A stretch of DNA of 64,000 nucleotides, from positions 1-64,000 of the forward strand of contig JAZLHE010000066.1 of assembly GCA_045616665.1 (NCBI GenBank), read 5' to 3'. Under the pieces are notes generated by a model. The model worked only from the letters and a program-made list of their open reading frames with translations, was not told the DNA's origin and made no database searches. Source of the stretch: RUG11690 sp045616665 (GTDB lineage Bacteria; Bacteroidota; Bacteroidia; Bacteroidales; WCHB1-69). Made by a program: the position numbers and the translations under genes. Below, piece by piece: positions 33,129 to 41,732 of the stretch (within the stretch, counting starts at the first letter, position 1; every line of letters begins with the position of its first letter).

Positions 33129-36100
33129 GTGTCTAAAAAAACAAATCATATACAGTCTGCTATGCGCTATCATAAGATTATCTTCTTGATAGTGTCGTGT
33201 TTGGTGGTGTTGGGCTTTTACAGTATGACGCAGATGAATAAGGATGAATTTCCGCAGTTCACCATTCGCCAGGGAGTCGTGGCCGCCATTTATCCCGGTG
33301 CGTCAGCCACGGAAATTGAGGAACAGGTAACCAAGCCGTTGGAGGATTTTCTTTTTACTTACGATGAGATTGATAAGGAGAAAACCCATTCTGTCTCTGA
33401 AAACGGAATCGTTTATATTTTTGCCGAACTGCGTGTGACGGTGGAAGATAAGGATGAGGTGTGGTCTAAAATCAGACACGGTCTGACTTTATTCAAAAAG
33501 ACTTCCTTGCCTGCGGGCGTTTTGGAAGTGGTGGTGGTAGATGATTTCGGTAATACTTCGTCTATGCTCTTGGCGGTAGAATCGCCCGACCGCACGCCCC
33601 GCGAACTGGAGTCGTTCGCCGACCAAATCAATGAGCAGCTGCGCACGATTCCCGCTATGGGAAATTTGAAGATCTTGGGCCAGCAGAAAGAGGAAATCGC
33701 TGTGTTGATAGATCAGGAAAAGTTGGCGGCGTATGGCATCAGTCAGCGTTCGTTGCTGGTGGAGTTGGCCACCCAGGGATTCCGTACCATTGGCGGTACC
33801 ATCGAAAATGAGGCAGGAGAGTCTATGGTGCATTTGTCAATCCCTTATCAGTCTGAATATGAAGTGGGAGAACAGATTATCTATGCCGATCCGACGGGAA
33901 ATGTCATCAGACTGCGAGATATTGCGAAAATTAAGCGTAGATACGCCAAACCGAAAAGTTATGTGAATTATGATACGGCAGAGGCGGTGATTATCTCTAT
34001 GGAAATGTCACCGGGCAACAACATTGTGGCTTTCGGCAAGGAAGTGGAAAAACGCATCGAAAAAGTGAAGCAGACGCTGCCGCCGGATGTGCAAATTCAT
34101 AAAATCACCAATCAGCCGCAAGTGGTAAACGATTCGGTGTTGTCTTTTTTGCGCGACTTATTGATCTCTATCATTGTCATCATCGTGGTGATGATGTTGC
34201 TGTTCCCGCTGCGTACGGCTTTGGTGGCCAGCACGAGCGTGCCGGTCTGCACGGCCATCACCTTGGGTTTTATGTATTTGTGCGGCATTGAGTTAAATAC
34301 GGTTACCTTGGCCGCGTTGATTGTGGTGCTGGGTTTGATTGTGGATGATTCGGTGATTATCATTGACGGTTATGTCGATTTTCTGAATGAAGGGCATTCT
34401 CGTTGGTATTCGGCGGTGACGAGTACCAAACAGCTGTTTGTGCCGATGTCGTTGGCTACTTTGGCCATTTCGGGTATGTTTTTTCCAATGACGAAGATCA
34501 TTACGGGACCATTGGGCGATTTTGTGCAATTGTTCCCTTGGACCATTACTTTCGCCTTGGTGGCTTCTATTTTCTATGCGGTCTGGGTGATTCCTTTCCT
34601 GTCAACGCAGTTTATCAAAAGGCGTCTGCCCACACAGCAAATTGGAAAATTTGAAAAGGCACAAAACTGGTTTTTTGATTTTCTGCAAAATACATACAAT
34701 AAAATATTGGAAAAATGTTTTGTTCATCCTGCCATTACCATTTTATGCACCGTTTCGGCAGTGTTGTTGGGGGTTGTTTTGTTTTTGAATTTGGATGTGC
34801 AGATGTTGCCAAAAGCCGACAGAAATTGTTTTGCGGTGGAAATTCATTTGCAGGAGGGAAGCACTTTGGACCAGACTGCCGTCGTTGCCGACAGCTTGAG
34901 CCAAATCTTGCGGCAAGATAAGCGGGTGAAGGGAATTACTTCGTTTGTGGGCTGCGCTTCGCCACGTTTTCACGCGACTTACGCTCCGCAAATGGCCAAA
35001 AAAAGCTATGCGCAGTTTATTGTCAATACGACTGGCGAGGATGATACACGGGCCTTGTTGAAAGAATACGGACCAAAATACGAACACTATTTTCCCAATG
35101 CTTACGCCCGTTTTAAGCAGATGGACTATCAGGCGGTGGGAAATCCTATCGAAATCCGCTTGTCTGGTGGGGATTTGGACTCGTTGAAGGTGGCGGCCGA
35201 CTCCTTGAAACGGTTTTTGAGTACGATTCCTGAACTGACTTGGATTCATTCGGATTTGGATGAAATCAGCCAAAACATCAGGGTGGTGCTGAATACGGAT
35301 GAGGCCACGCGTCTGGGCGTGACACAAAGTGTTCTGTCGCTTTATCTGTCGTCGGTGCTGGGCGGCCAGGAGTTGACCACGGTTTGGGAAGGCGACTACA
35401 AGGTGCCTGTGATGTTGTATTCTTTGCAGGAAAATGACGATATGTCCTATCAGGATTTGGAATCGGTGATGATTCCGACTTCCATTCCCGGAACCTGGGT
35501 TCCGCTGCGTCAAGTGGCGACCGTGATGCCGGAATACCACGACGCAACCATCAACAGACGCAATAGTGTGCGTACGGTGACGGTGGGTGCCGATATCAAG
35601 TACGGTTTTAGCGAGCCCAGGTTGATGAAGCAAATTAAAAATTACGTGGAGAATGATTTCAATACCTATAAACCCGAAAATGTGTTGGTGGAATATGGAG
35701 GTTTGAGTGGGGCGAATGATAGTGTAATTCCACAGATAGTCGTGTCGATTTTGGCTGCATTGCTGGTGCTGTTTGCCTTTCTGCTATATCATTTTCATCA
35801 TATCAAGTTGGTGATGCTGAATATGTCGGCATCGTTTATCTGTATTTTCGGGGCAACCCTCGGATTGACGCTCTTCGGCTTGGATTTCAGTATCACGGCA
35901 GTGTTGGGTTTGGTCAGTTTAATCGGTATTATTGTAAGAAATGGTATCATTATGTTTGAATATGCTGAAATGCTGCGTTCAGATCACCATTTGTCGGCAC
36001 GGGAAGCCGCTTTTGAGGCGGGCAAGCGCCGGTTGCGCCCGATTTTCCTGACTTCTGCAGCCGCAGCGTTAGGTGTGGTGCCGATGATTATCGCTCACAC

Positions 36101-37577
36101 ATCGCTGTGGATGCCAATGGGCGTGGTCATCTGTTTCGGTACGATTTTCTCATTTCCTTTTGTTGTAACGCTCTTGCCGGTATGTTATTGGCAACTTTTC
36201 GAAAGTAATGATAAAAAAATGAATTTGGCTTTTATCAAACATCTTAAAAAACACGTTGTTACCGTGATGTTGTTGTGTCTGGCGATGCCGTTTGCTTCCG
36301 CTCAGTCTTTGTCGCTGGATAGTTGCAAAACTTTGGCATTGCAGAATAACGTGGCGGTGAAGAATGCCGCTTTGGATGTGCTGGCGGCGCGCAAAGTGCA
36401 AAATCAGGTGCTCACCAAATATTTTCCCAATATCAGTGTCGTGGCAGGCGGCTACCAAACGTTGAATCCATTGATTGAATTTGGTATTGAAGACGTGAAA
36501 AACGCGGAAGCACGTCAAATGCTTTACAATATGTATGCTGAATATGGCGCCACGACGGGTTTGCCCAATAGCATTTCGTTGTGTGAAAAGGGAATGGCAG
36601 TGGGGGCCACGGCGGTGCAGCCCGTGTTTATGGGCGGACAAATCGTAAACGGGAGCAAATTGGCGAAAGTAGGCGTTGAGGCGGCGGAATTGCAGAACGA
36701 ACTGACCAAGGAAAAATTGGTGCAGCAAACGGAAGAGGGCTATTGGCTGGTGGTTTCACTTCAGGAAAAAAAGAAAACCTTGCAGCAGGCAATGGTTTTC
36801 CTGGACACGCTTTACAGAGATGTTTCCGCGGCCAAAGAGGCAGGTCTGGTGACCCAAAACGACCAGTTAAAAGTAGTGCTGAAGCAAAATGAGTTCAAAT
36901 CAAATATGTTGAAGGTCAATAATGGAATCGTGCTCGCCACGATGGCCTTGTGCCAGGTGATTGGTGTGGAGTATTCTGATAATCTGCAGTTGACGGACGT
37001 GATAGGAGATTATCCTGTTGAGTTGGAAGAAAAAGATGCGGCATCGGCAGTTTCACGGCGCAAAGAATCACAATTGCTGAACTTGAATGTGCGCGCCGAG
37101 CAGTTGAAGAAGAAAATCACTATCGGGGAAACGCTGCCTCATATTATGGTTGGAGCAGGAGCCTCGTACGGAAATTTGATTCTGGACCGCTATAAATTCA
37201 ATGGTCTGGCTTTTGCCACGGTGCAAGTGCCGTTAACCAATTGGTGGGAAACCGCCTATAAGATCCAACAGCAGAAAATTATGATTCAAAAGGCAGAAAA
37301 CGACCGTAGTGACTTGACACAAAAAATGATGCTTGAAGTGCAGCAGGCCTGGAATAATTTGGATGAAGCCGCCAATCAAATCGAATTGATGAAAGTGACG
37401 GTTCAAGATGCCGAGATTAATTCTCAGACTTCATTGGTCAATTATCAGGCGGGAATGATACCTATTTCTGAACTCCTGGAGGCGCAAACCCTGTACAGGC
37501 AGGCACAAGACCAGTTGGTGGATGCCCAAATCTCCTTCAAAATCAAGTGGGCACGTTATCAGACGTTGGTGAAATAG
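33129..37577 (+). CDS. RND efflux pump fused in frame to a TolC-like channel
   Basis: One uninterrupted frame of 1482 codons from GTG. Residues 1 to about 1025 are a complete RND transporter: the first helix near MRYHKIIFLIV, the porter domains, and the fourth-helix aspartate pair in LGLIVDDSVIIIDGYVDF. The GxxxxNxxxMFEYAE-like segment in TM10/11 is also seen. Residues from 1031 (MNLAFIKHLKKHVV) form a fresh signal peptide ending in FASAQ, then a TolC-type outer membrane factor (LSLDSCKTLALQNN). A signal peptide in the middle of a chain is not sensible for a fusion. With one A fewer in the A7 tract at 36213-36219, the pump would end in TGA overlapping the channel's ATG. Two genes joined by a one-base insertion or slippage is therefore likely. 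Confidence 0.8.
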   Translation: MSKKTNHIQSAMRYHKIIFLIVSCLVVLGFYSMTQMNKDEFPQFTIRQGVVAAIYPGASATEIEEQVTKPLEDFLFTYDEIDKEKTHSVSENGIVYIFAELRVTVEDKDEVWSKIRHGLTLFKKTSLPAGVLEVVVVDDFGNTSSMLLAVESPDRTPRELESFADQINEQLRTIPAMGNLKILGQQKEEIAVLIDQEKLAAYGISQRSLLVELATQGFRTIGGTIENEAGESMVHLSIPYQSEYEVGEQIIYADPTGNVIRLRDIAKIKRRYAKPKSYVNYDTAEAVIISMEMSPGNNIVAFGKEVEKRIEKVKQTLPPDVQIHKITNQPQVVNDSVLSFLRDLLISIIVIIVVMMLLFPLRTALVASTSVPVCTAITLGFMYLCGIELNTVTLAALIVVLGLIVDDSVIIIDGYVDFLNEGHSRWYSAVTSTKQLFVPMSLATLAISGMFFPMTKIITGPLGDFVQLFPWTITFALVASIFYAVWVIPFLSTQFIKRRLPTQQIGKFEKAQNWFFDFLQNTYNKILEKCFVHPAITILCTVSAVLLGVVLFLNLDVQMLPKADRNCFAVEIHLQEGSTLDQTAVVADSLSQILRQDKRVKGITSFVGCASPRFHATYAPQMAKKSYAQFIVNTTGEDDTRALLKEYGPKYEHYFPNAYARFKQMDYQAVGNPIEIRLSGGDLDSLKVAADSLKRFLSTIPELTWIHSDLDEISQNIRVVLNTDEATRLGVTQSVLSLYLSSVLGGQELTTVWEGDYKVPVMLYSLQENDDMSYQDLESVMIPTSIPGTWVPLRQVATVMPEYHDATINRRNSVRTVTVGADIKYGFSEPRLMKQIKNYVENDFNTYKPENVLVEYGGLSGANDSVIPQIVVSILAALLVLFAFLLYHFHHIKLVMLNMSASFICIFGATLGLTLFGLDFSITAVLGLVSLIGIIVRNGIIMFEYAEMLRSDHHLSAREAAFEAGKRRLRPIFLTSAAAALGVVPMIIAHTSLWMPMGVVICFGTIFSFPFVVTLLPVCYWQLFESNDKKMNLAFIKHLKKHVVTVMLLCLAMPFASAQSLSLDSCKTLALQNNVAVKNAALDVLAARKVQNQVLTKYFPNISVVAGGYQTLNPLIEFGIEDVKNAEARQMLYNMYAEYGATTGLPNSISLCEKGMAVGATAVQPVFMGGQIVNGSKLAKVGVEAAELQNELTKEKLVQQTEEGYWLVVSLQEKKKTLQQAMVFLDTLYRDVSAAKEAGLVTQNDQLKVVLKQNEFKSNMLKVNNGIVLATMALCQVIGVEYSDNLQLTDVIGDYPVELEEKDAASAVSRRKESQLLNLNVRAEQLKKKITIGETLPHIMVGAGASYGNLILDRYKFNGLAFATVQVPLTNWWETAYKIQQQKIMIQKAENDRSDLTQKMMLEVQQAWNNLDEAANQIELMKVTVQDAEINSQTSLVNYQAGMIPISELLEAQTLYRQAQDQLVDAQISFKIKWARYQTLVK
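36213..36222 (+). other. A7 slippery junction between pump and channel
   Basis: Seven A residues followed by TGA. In the present frame it reads K-K-M-N; with six A residues the pump ends at TGA and the channel starts at the overlapping ATG (ATGA). Such overlaps are the usual arrangement for coupled genes, so this base count decides between one and two proteins. Confidence 0.55.
36219..37577 (+). CDS. TolC-like outer membrane efflux protein
   Basis: If translated from the internal ATG this is a 452-residue outer membrane factor with its own signal peptide (VVTVMLLCLAMPFASAQ). Two OEP repeats are visible. The first begins LSLDSCKTLALQNNVAVKNA. The second, from about residue 255, has long helices rich in Q and E ending in SLVNYQAGMIPISELLEAQTLY, the conserved GxxxxxELLEAQxxL turn. 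It would form the exit duct for the RND pump encoded in the same frame upstream. Independent synthesis from this start is possible even with the present A7 tract, by internal initiation. Confidence 0.75.
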   Translation: MNLAFIKHLKKHVVTVMLLCLAMPFASAQSLSLDSCKTLALQNNVAVKNAALDVLAARKVQNQVLTKYFPNISVVAGGYQTLNPLIEFGIEDVKNAEARQMLYNMYAEYGATTGLPNSISLCEKGMAVGATAVQPVFMGGQIVNGSKLAKVGVEAAELQNELTKEKLVQQTEEGYWLVVSLQEKKKTLQQAMVFLDTLYRDVSAAKEAGLVTQNDQLKVVLKQNEFKSNMLKVNNGIVLATMALCQVIGVEYSDNLQLTDVIGDYPVELEEKDAASAVSRRKESQLLNLNVRAEQLKKKITIGETLPHIMVGAGASYGNLILDRYKFNGLAFATVQVPLTNWWETAYKIQQQKIMIQKAENDRSDLTQKMMLEVQQAWNNLDEAANQIELMKVTVQDAEINSQTSLVNYQAGMIPISELLEAQTLYRQAQDQLVDAQISFKIKWARYQTLVK

Positions 37578-37585
37578 TTGAGTTA

Positions 37586-38209
37586 TCACAGTCTAAAACC
37601 GATGGGGTGGGTATTCCTGTCTGCTGATTTGTCATCAGCTTGCAGTTTAGCCAATGTTTGGTTGATGAGTTCAAGCTGTACGCCTATTTCATCGTTGAGT
37701 TTCGCCTGCAGTTGGTTAAGGTCGTTTTGGTTACGGAGAACATCTTCCACATAGTGGTTGAGGTTATCGACTTTGTGGTTGAGCTGTTCAATGCGCAAAT
37801 TTTCCCGAACTATGTTTGCCAAGGTCTGACGCATCGCTACAAATGCCCGCATAATGTTGATGTTGACCTGAATGGCGATGGGACTGCGTAGCAGTCCAGA
37901 AAGCATGGCAATACCTTCTTGGGTAAATGCAATTGAACCATATCTATTTCCACCCCAACTTGAGGTGCCATTTTGGCACCTCAAGATTGTATTCGTCTCG
38001 TTATCAGATAATTCAAACATAAAATCAGAAGGGAAACGTTCTATATTTCGTCGGACTTGTCTAGTTAATTGTTTGGTTTCAACTTGATATAATTCAGCTA
38101 AATCCCTATCCAACATCACTCTTTGGTCGCGGATTAGGTAGATTTTGGATTGAATACTATCAATATCAAAGCTGTCCATTGCGATAATGTGTTTTTCTAA
38201 ATCTTCCAT
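37586..38209 (-). CDS. ORF6N-domain DNA-binding protein
   Basis: 207 residues from MEDLEKHIIAMD; a longer reading from 38239 is possible. The N-terminal half has the ORF6N pattern: IYLIRDQRVMLDRDLAELYQVETKQL...VRRNIERFPSDFMFEL, then a gap and GSIAFTQEGIAMLSGLL. The C-terminal 80 residues are heptad-rich (LNHKVDNLNHYVEDVLRNQ) and likely form a coiled coil. ORF6N occurs in phage antirepressor-like proteins but is also widespread on Bacteroidetes chromosomes. No phage genes lie nearby. It is convergent with the efflux operon. Function unknown. Confidence 0.78.
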   Translation of the reverse strand: MEDLEKHIIAMDSFDIDSIQSKIYLIRDQRVMLDRDLAELYQVETKQLTRQVRRNIERFPSDFMFELSDNETNTILRCQNGTSSWGGNRYGSIAFTQEGIAMLSGLLRSPIAIQVNINIMRAFVAMRQTLANIVRENLRIEQLNHKVDNLNHYVEDVLRNQNDLNQLQAKLNDEIGVQLELINQTLAKLQADDKSADRNTHPIGFRL

Positions 38210-38239
38210 AGTATTCAGTATTAAAATTTCTACCGTCAA

Positions 38240-38443
38240 AGATACTACATTTCGATGATAATTTTAATCGTAAAACACTGTTTTATAGATGCTTGAAAAA
38301 CTGCAAGAAACAATACCATTCTTGTCAACATAATATTAAAAATGTGCTACTTTTAATTTTTGACATTTACGTCCACATACCCATCGGTGGGGATAAATTT
38401 CGGAAGAAATTCTATCGGGGTCGGCAAAGCAATGGAAAGTTGA
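38240..38443. other. Intergenic region (204 bases)
   Basis: AT-rich spacer between two minus-strand genes. Its left part should hold the promoter of the ORF6N gene, although no clean TAnnTTTG is obvious. No ORF or strong hairpin seen. Confidence 0.4.
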
Positions 38444-39160
38444 TTAGAACCCAATAAAATCCAATACTTGTTTACGGTCTGACTCGAAACTTAATTCTTC
38501 TATGCAGTCGGCATAATTATTGGGGTCGATGCAGGAAGAGTAGGCGTATTTCAAAAATTCGACCTTGGTTTTGTCGAAGTCGAAGGCTTGTGACAGACGT
38601 TTGATTTGGTGAGAGCCCAAGTTTCGGTTTTTCACGATTGATTTTGCCAATGACAATCTGTTGTCATCAAAAGATTCTTTGCGGATTTGCTGATACCAGT
38701 GTTCCACTTCTTCGAAAGTGCAGATATGCGCACCTCCTGATGTTGGCGTTGGTTGCGCTATGGCTTGATGATGAGGTTGTTTGGCTTGGGCGATGAGTTC
38801 CAACTGATTGTGCACGACATCATACGATACGAAAAAGGTTTCGGCCGGTTTTTTTGCATTGTAATGCATCATTGTAATTTTGTCGGCAGGATATTTGAGT
38901 ACGACATATATATCGTGAGGACCGAGAGAAAGGTTGGGAATAGTAATTTCGCTAAGAATTTTAGAGCTGAGGAGATTGCCGTCCACATAGACCATAAATG
39001 ATTCATTGTGGTGGAGGGCGGCGAGGGTTAGGGAAGAGGAGGGCTGTGGAGGTTCTTGATGCCTTGGGAATTTGGGTCTGGGTTGCGCTATGGCAGAGAT
39101 GCAAATAAGGCATAGCGAAAGTAAAAAGAATGTCTTTTTCAGCATAATTTGTATTTTCAT
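38444..39160 (-). CDS. Secreted DUF4476 protein
   Basis: 238 residues; MKIQIMLKKTFF and an internal MLKKTFF (39145) are both possible starts. The signal peptide ends near ISAIAQ and is followed by a proline-rich linker (PRPKFPRHQEPPQP). An N-terminal beta domain of about 90 residues is followed by a second linker. The C-terminal domain has DNRLSLAKSIVKN, HQIKRLSQAFDFDKTKVEFLKYAY and DPNNYADCIEEL, the pattern of DUF4476. That domain is frequent in secreted Bacteroidetes proteins and has no known function. Confidence 0.75.
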   Translation of the reverse strand: MKIQIMLKKTFFLLSLCLICISAIAQPRPKFPRHQEPPQPSSSLTLAALHHNESFMVYVDGNLLSSKILSEITIPNLSLGPHDIYVVLKYPADKITMMHYNAKKPAETFFVSYDVVHNQLELIAQAKQPHHQAIAQPTPTSGGAHICTFEEVEHWYQQIRKESFDDNRLSLAKSIVKNRNLGSHQIKRLSQAFDFDKTKVEFLKYAYSSCIDPNNYADCIEELSFESDRKQVLDFIGF

Positions 39161-39187
39161 TTTTGGATGTATTGGTTTTCTAAATTA

Positions 39188-39883
39188 TTATGGAATCCAA
39201 CGGCGGATAATTTCTGTAATTTTGCCGTTTTCGATGGTTACGAGCGTGTTTAGTGAATGGAAATCCCTGCGGCTGTCTTTTAGATTTTCAAGATAGAGTT
39301 TCTGATTGGTGCGTATGGTGTCGTTTGGGTCTCTGGGATCAAGGCCGCAGTCAATGATGACGAAATCTTCGGCCAATGCCACTTCTGCCTTTCCCAGATT
39401 AGTATAAACGGCATGGTCATCCCAGATTTTGGCAACATAAGTTCCTCCTTCGTGGCCAACAAGCCAGCAGCCACCTTCTTCCAAACCCCCGTTGATGCTG
39501 ATACCGCCATCGGTTTTTTCTATCGTGTTGACAACCATGGGTTGAGATTCGTAGATAAGCGTATCCCCCACCTTTATTTGAGAAATTTCCACCGCATCAT
39601 ATAAATCTTTATTGAAAATGTTCATTGAGAGCATTCCATTCCAAATGTGCATTTCTGAATCTGCTATCCTATTTTCGTCAAGAAGAGTTTTGTTAGAATC
39701 TGCCATAATCCAACGAAAATCGTCAGGTCTAAAAGAAGCCGGAACCGTGCAGTCTTTTAAGTTTTCAACGGAATAACCAGCTGGAAGTGGTTTAATTAGC
39801 TTGTAATCAATTTTTTGCGCACATCCAAATAAGAAGGATGATAACGCTAACAGAGCAAATACTTTTTTTGTTTTCATTATCAT
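39188..39883 (-). CDS. Lipoprotein of unknown function
   Basis: 231 residues starting M-I-M-K-T-K-K with a lipoprotein signal ending in SFLFGC. The start at 39883 overlaps the stop of the upstream RNA methyltransferase gene as ATGA, suggesting coupled translation; an internal ATG at 39877 is the alternative. The mature protein is beta-rich with W- and G-rich segments (EEGGCWLVGHEGGTYVAKIWDD) and ends in TIENGKITEIIRRWIP. I recognise no domain. Confidence 0.62.
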   Translation of the reverse strand: MIMKTKKVFALLALSSFLFGCAQKIDYKLIKPLPAGYSVENLKDCTVPASFRPDDFRWIMADSNKTLLDENRIADSEMHIWNGMLSMNIFNKDLYDAVEISQIKVGDTLIYESQPMVVNTIEKTDGGISINGGLEEGGCWLVGHEGGTYVAKIWDDHAVYTNLGKAEVALAEDFVIIDCGLDPRDPNDTIRTNQKLYLENLKDSRRDFHSLNTLVTIENGKITEIIRRWIP

Positions 39884-40719
39884 TTTATTGTGTTTTTTTG
39901 TTGAAGTTCCCAAAAAGCGACAGCACTGGCTGCTGCGACATTTAACGAATCCACGTTGTGTTGCATAGGAATTTTAACCACATAATCGCAAGTGGCAATA
40001 GTGTTGGGGGATAATCCGTCTCCTTCGGTGCCCATCACTATCGCTAACTTTTTTTCGTTTTTCAAAATGGGATTATCCAAGGTGATGGCATTTTTTGAGA
40101 GTGCCATCGCCGCGGTCTGGAACCCCATTTCGTGTAATTTTGCGATTCCATTCAGCGGCCAGTCTGCAGTGTCGTGACTGATGAAGGCCCATGGAATTTG
40201 AAAAACCGTGCCCATACTGACACGTACTGTACGGCGGTTGAGCGGATGGCAGCAATCGGGTGTTAGCAGCACTGCATCCATCCCGAGGGCGGCAGCGGAG
40301 CGGAAAATGGAGCCTTCGTTGGTGACATTGGTAATGCCGTCGATGACCACTACACGGCGTGCGTTGGCACAAGCGTCAGTAAGGTTTTGGTCGGCAGGGC
40401 GCTTCATGGCGCAGAGCATTCCCTTGGTTAGATGATAACCGGTAATTTGAGTCAGCAGATTGATGTTGGCGGTATAGATGGGAATGTTGGGACAGCGTTC
40501 AATGACGTTTTTGGCATGGCTTTCAAGGATTTTGTCTTCCACCAGGATGGATATGGCTTCGTAGCCGGCGTCTAAGGCAATTTCGATGACCTTGGGACTT
40601 TCCGCTAAGAAAAAGCCGTTTTCGGGCGATTTCTTGTTTCGCATCTGGGCTTCCGTCAACATCGAAAAAATATCGACCCCCGGCATATCAAGTGTGGTAA
40701 TTTCAATTATGTTCGCCAT
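39880..40719 (-). CDS. TrmH/SpoU family RNA 2'-O-methyltransferase
   Basis: 279 residues from MANIIEITTLDMPG. The N-terminal 110 residues resemble the L30e-like substrate-binding domain (GFFLAESPKVIEIALDAGY). The C-terminal SPOUT domain has the three conserved motifs: NVTNEGSIFRSAAALGMDAVLL, KLAIVMGTEGDGLS and IPMQHNVDSLNVAAASAVAFWE. These form the trefoil knot that binds SAM. The enzyme methylates a ribose in rRNA or tRNA; the site cannot be told. It shares a symmetrical promoter region with the BI-1 gene on the other strand. Confidence 0.88.
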   Translation of the reverse strand: MANIIEITTLDMPGVDIFSMLTEAQMRNKKSPENGFFLAESPKVIEIALDAGYEAISILVEDKILESHAKNVIERCPNIPIYTANINLLTQITGYHLTKGMLCAMKRPADQNLTDACANARRVVVIDGITNVTNEGSIFRSAAALGMDAVLLTPDCCHPLNRRTVRVSMGTVFQIPWAFISHDTADWPLNGIAKLHEMGFQTAAMALSKNAITLDNPILKNEKKLAIVMGTEGDGLSPNTIATCDYVVKIPMQHNVDSLNVAAASAVAFWELQQKNTIK

Positions 40720-40742
40720 ACGTACTTCATACAATATTATTT

Positions 40743-40784
40743 TGCAAACTTACATAAAATTCGAGAATTTTGTATATCTTTGCA
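40743..40784. promoter_or_regulatory. Symmetrical divergent promoter
   Basis: A 42-base near-palindrome. Two 20-base arms, centred on GA, both run from GAATTTT to a TAnnTTTGCA -7 element: TAAGTTTG on the minus strand and TATCTTTG on the plus strand (40775-40782). It should start transcription of the RNA methyltransferase leftward and the BI-1 gene rightward. The left arm is identical over 19 bases to the promoter at 6218-6236. Confidence 0.65.
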
Positions 40785-40798
40785 TTAAAATTATTGTT

Positions 40799-41518
40799 AT
40801 GAAACCAAATGTTTATTTTGAGGATTCCACGATTCAACCCAGTGACTTTCAGATAGCGGCAGCAAACCAGCAGTTCATCGTCAAGGTGTATGGCTGGATG
40901 TGTTTCGCATTGGCCATTACAGGCTTCGTTTCTTTGTTTGTCTGCCATTTTAGGCCACTCATCAACTTTTTTATGTCCAATACGGGTCTGTTCTTCGGTC
41001 TATGTATTGCGGAAGTCGTTCTCGTGTTTGTTCTTGCTGCCCGCGTAAATAAGATGTCTCTTTTCAATTGCGCACTCTGCTTCATTCTGTATTCCGTGCT
41101 CAATGGTATTACTTTGGCTCCGATTTTCTTGATTTACACACAAAGCTCCATTGCCACCACTTTCTTCATCTTGTCGGGCACTTTCGCCGCAATGTCGCTT
41201 TTTGGCTACTTCACCAGACAGGACTTGACCCGTTGGGGCAATATCCTCATTATGGTATTGTTAGGTGTGATTGTGGCCACGCTGATTAATCTTTTCGTTC
41301 ACAGCACCGCCATCTATTGGATAACGACTTACGCCGGCGTGTTTATCTTTGTCGGCCTTATCGCCTATGATACCCAGAAACTGAAAGAAATGAATATGAT
41401 GGGCATTGAAGATTCTGAAATGGGCAGGAAGGTGGCCATAATGGGAGCCCTTACGCTTTATCTCGATTTCATCAACTTATTCATCTATCTGTTGAGAATT
41501 TTTGGCAAGGAAAGATAA
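40799..41518 (+). CDS. Bax inhibitor-1/YccA family membrane protein
   Basis: 239 residues from MKPNVYFEDST; longer upstream readings cross the promoter and are rejected. Seven hydrophobic segments follow a 40-residue cytoplasmic start. The C-terminal signature IMGALTLYLDFINLFIYLLRI, preceded by FVGLIAYDTQKLKEM, defines the BI-1/UPF0005 family, with the paired aspartates of the pH-sensing site. Bacterial members behave as calcium leak channels (YetJ) or interact with membrane proteases (YccA). The exact role here is unknown. Confidence 0.88.
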   Translation: MKPNVYFEDSTIQPSDFQIAAANQQFIVKVYGWMCFALAITGFVSLFVCHFRPLINFFMSNTGLFFGLCIAEVVLVFVLAARVNKMSLFNCALCFILYSVLNGITLAPIFLIYTQSSIATTFFILSGTFAAMSLFGYFTRQDLTRWGNILIMVLLGVIVATLINLFVHSTAIYWITTYAGVFIFVGLIAYDTQKLKEMNMMGIEDSEMGRKVAIMGALTLYLDFINLFIYLLRIFGKER

Positions 41519-41602
41519 ATCCTTTATCAGCAAAAAATATAAATTTTATATTAAAATACTGATTTAATGATATTTATATTGTTTGAAAAAAGTATGGATT
41601 TT

Positions 41603-41635
41603 TTTGTCCGATAATTAAAAAAAATTGTATTTTTG
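41603..41635 (+). promoter_or_regulatory. Promoter of tRNA-Gln and udk
   Basis: TTTG (41603-41606), a 21-base spacer and TATTTTTG (41628-41635) give a near-consensus Bacteroidetes promoter. The start site should fall a few bases before the tRNA. Confidence 0.65.
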
Positions 41636-41646
41636 CACTCACAAAC

Positions 41647-41718
41647 TGCCCAATGGTGTAATTGGCAACACTACAGATTCTGGTCCTGTCATTGGAGGTT
41701 CGAGTCCTCCTTGGGCAA
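41647..41718 (+). tRNA. tRNA-Gln (anticodon CUG)
   Basis: A 72-base cloverleaf. Acceptor TGCCCAA pairs fully with TTGGGCA, discriminator A, no encoded CCA. The anticodon stem ACAGA/CCTGT has an A-C mismatch next to the loop TTCTGGT, whose anticodon is CTG. The T arm is GGAGG-TTCGAGT-CCTCC. It reads CAG. The uridine kinase start lies 14 bases after its 3' end. Confidence 0.93.
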
Positions 41719-41732
41719 CAAATTCCTTTCTT

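Noticed and set aside
34743..35633. 296-codon minus-strand ORF opposite the RND pump
   Set aside because: Histidine/arginine-rich shadow of a conserved gene; no promoter and no recognisable motif.
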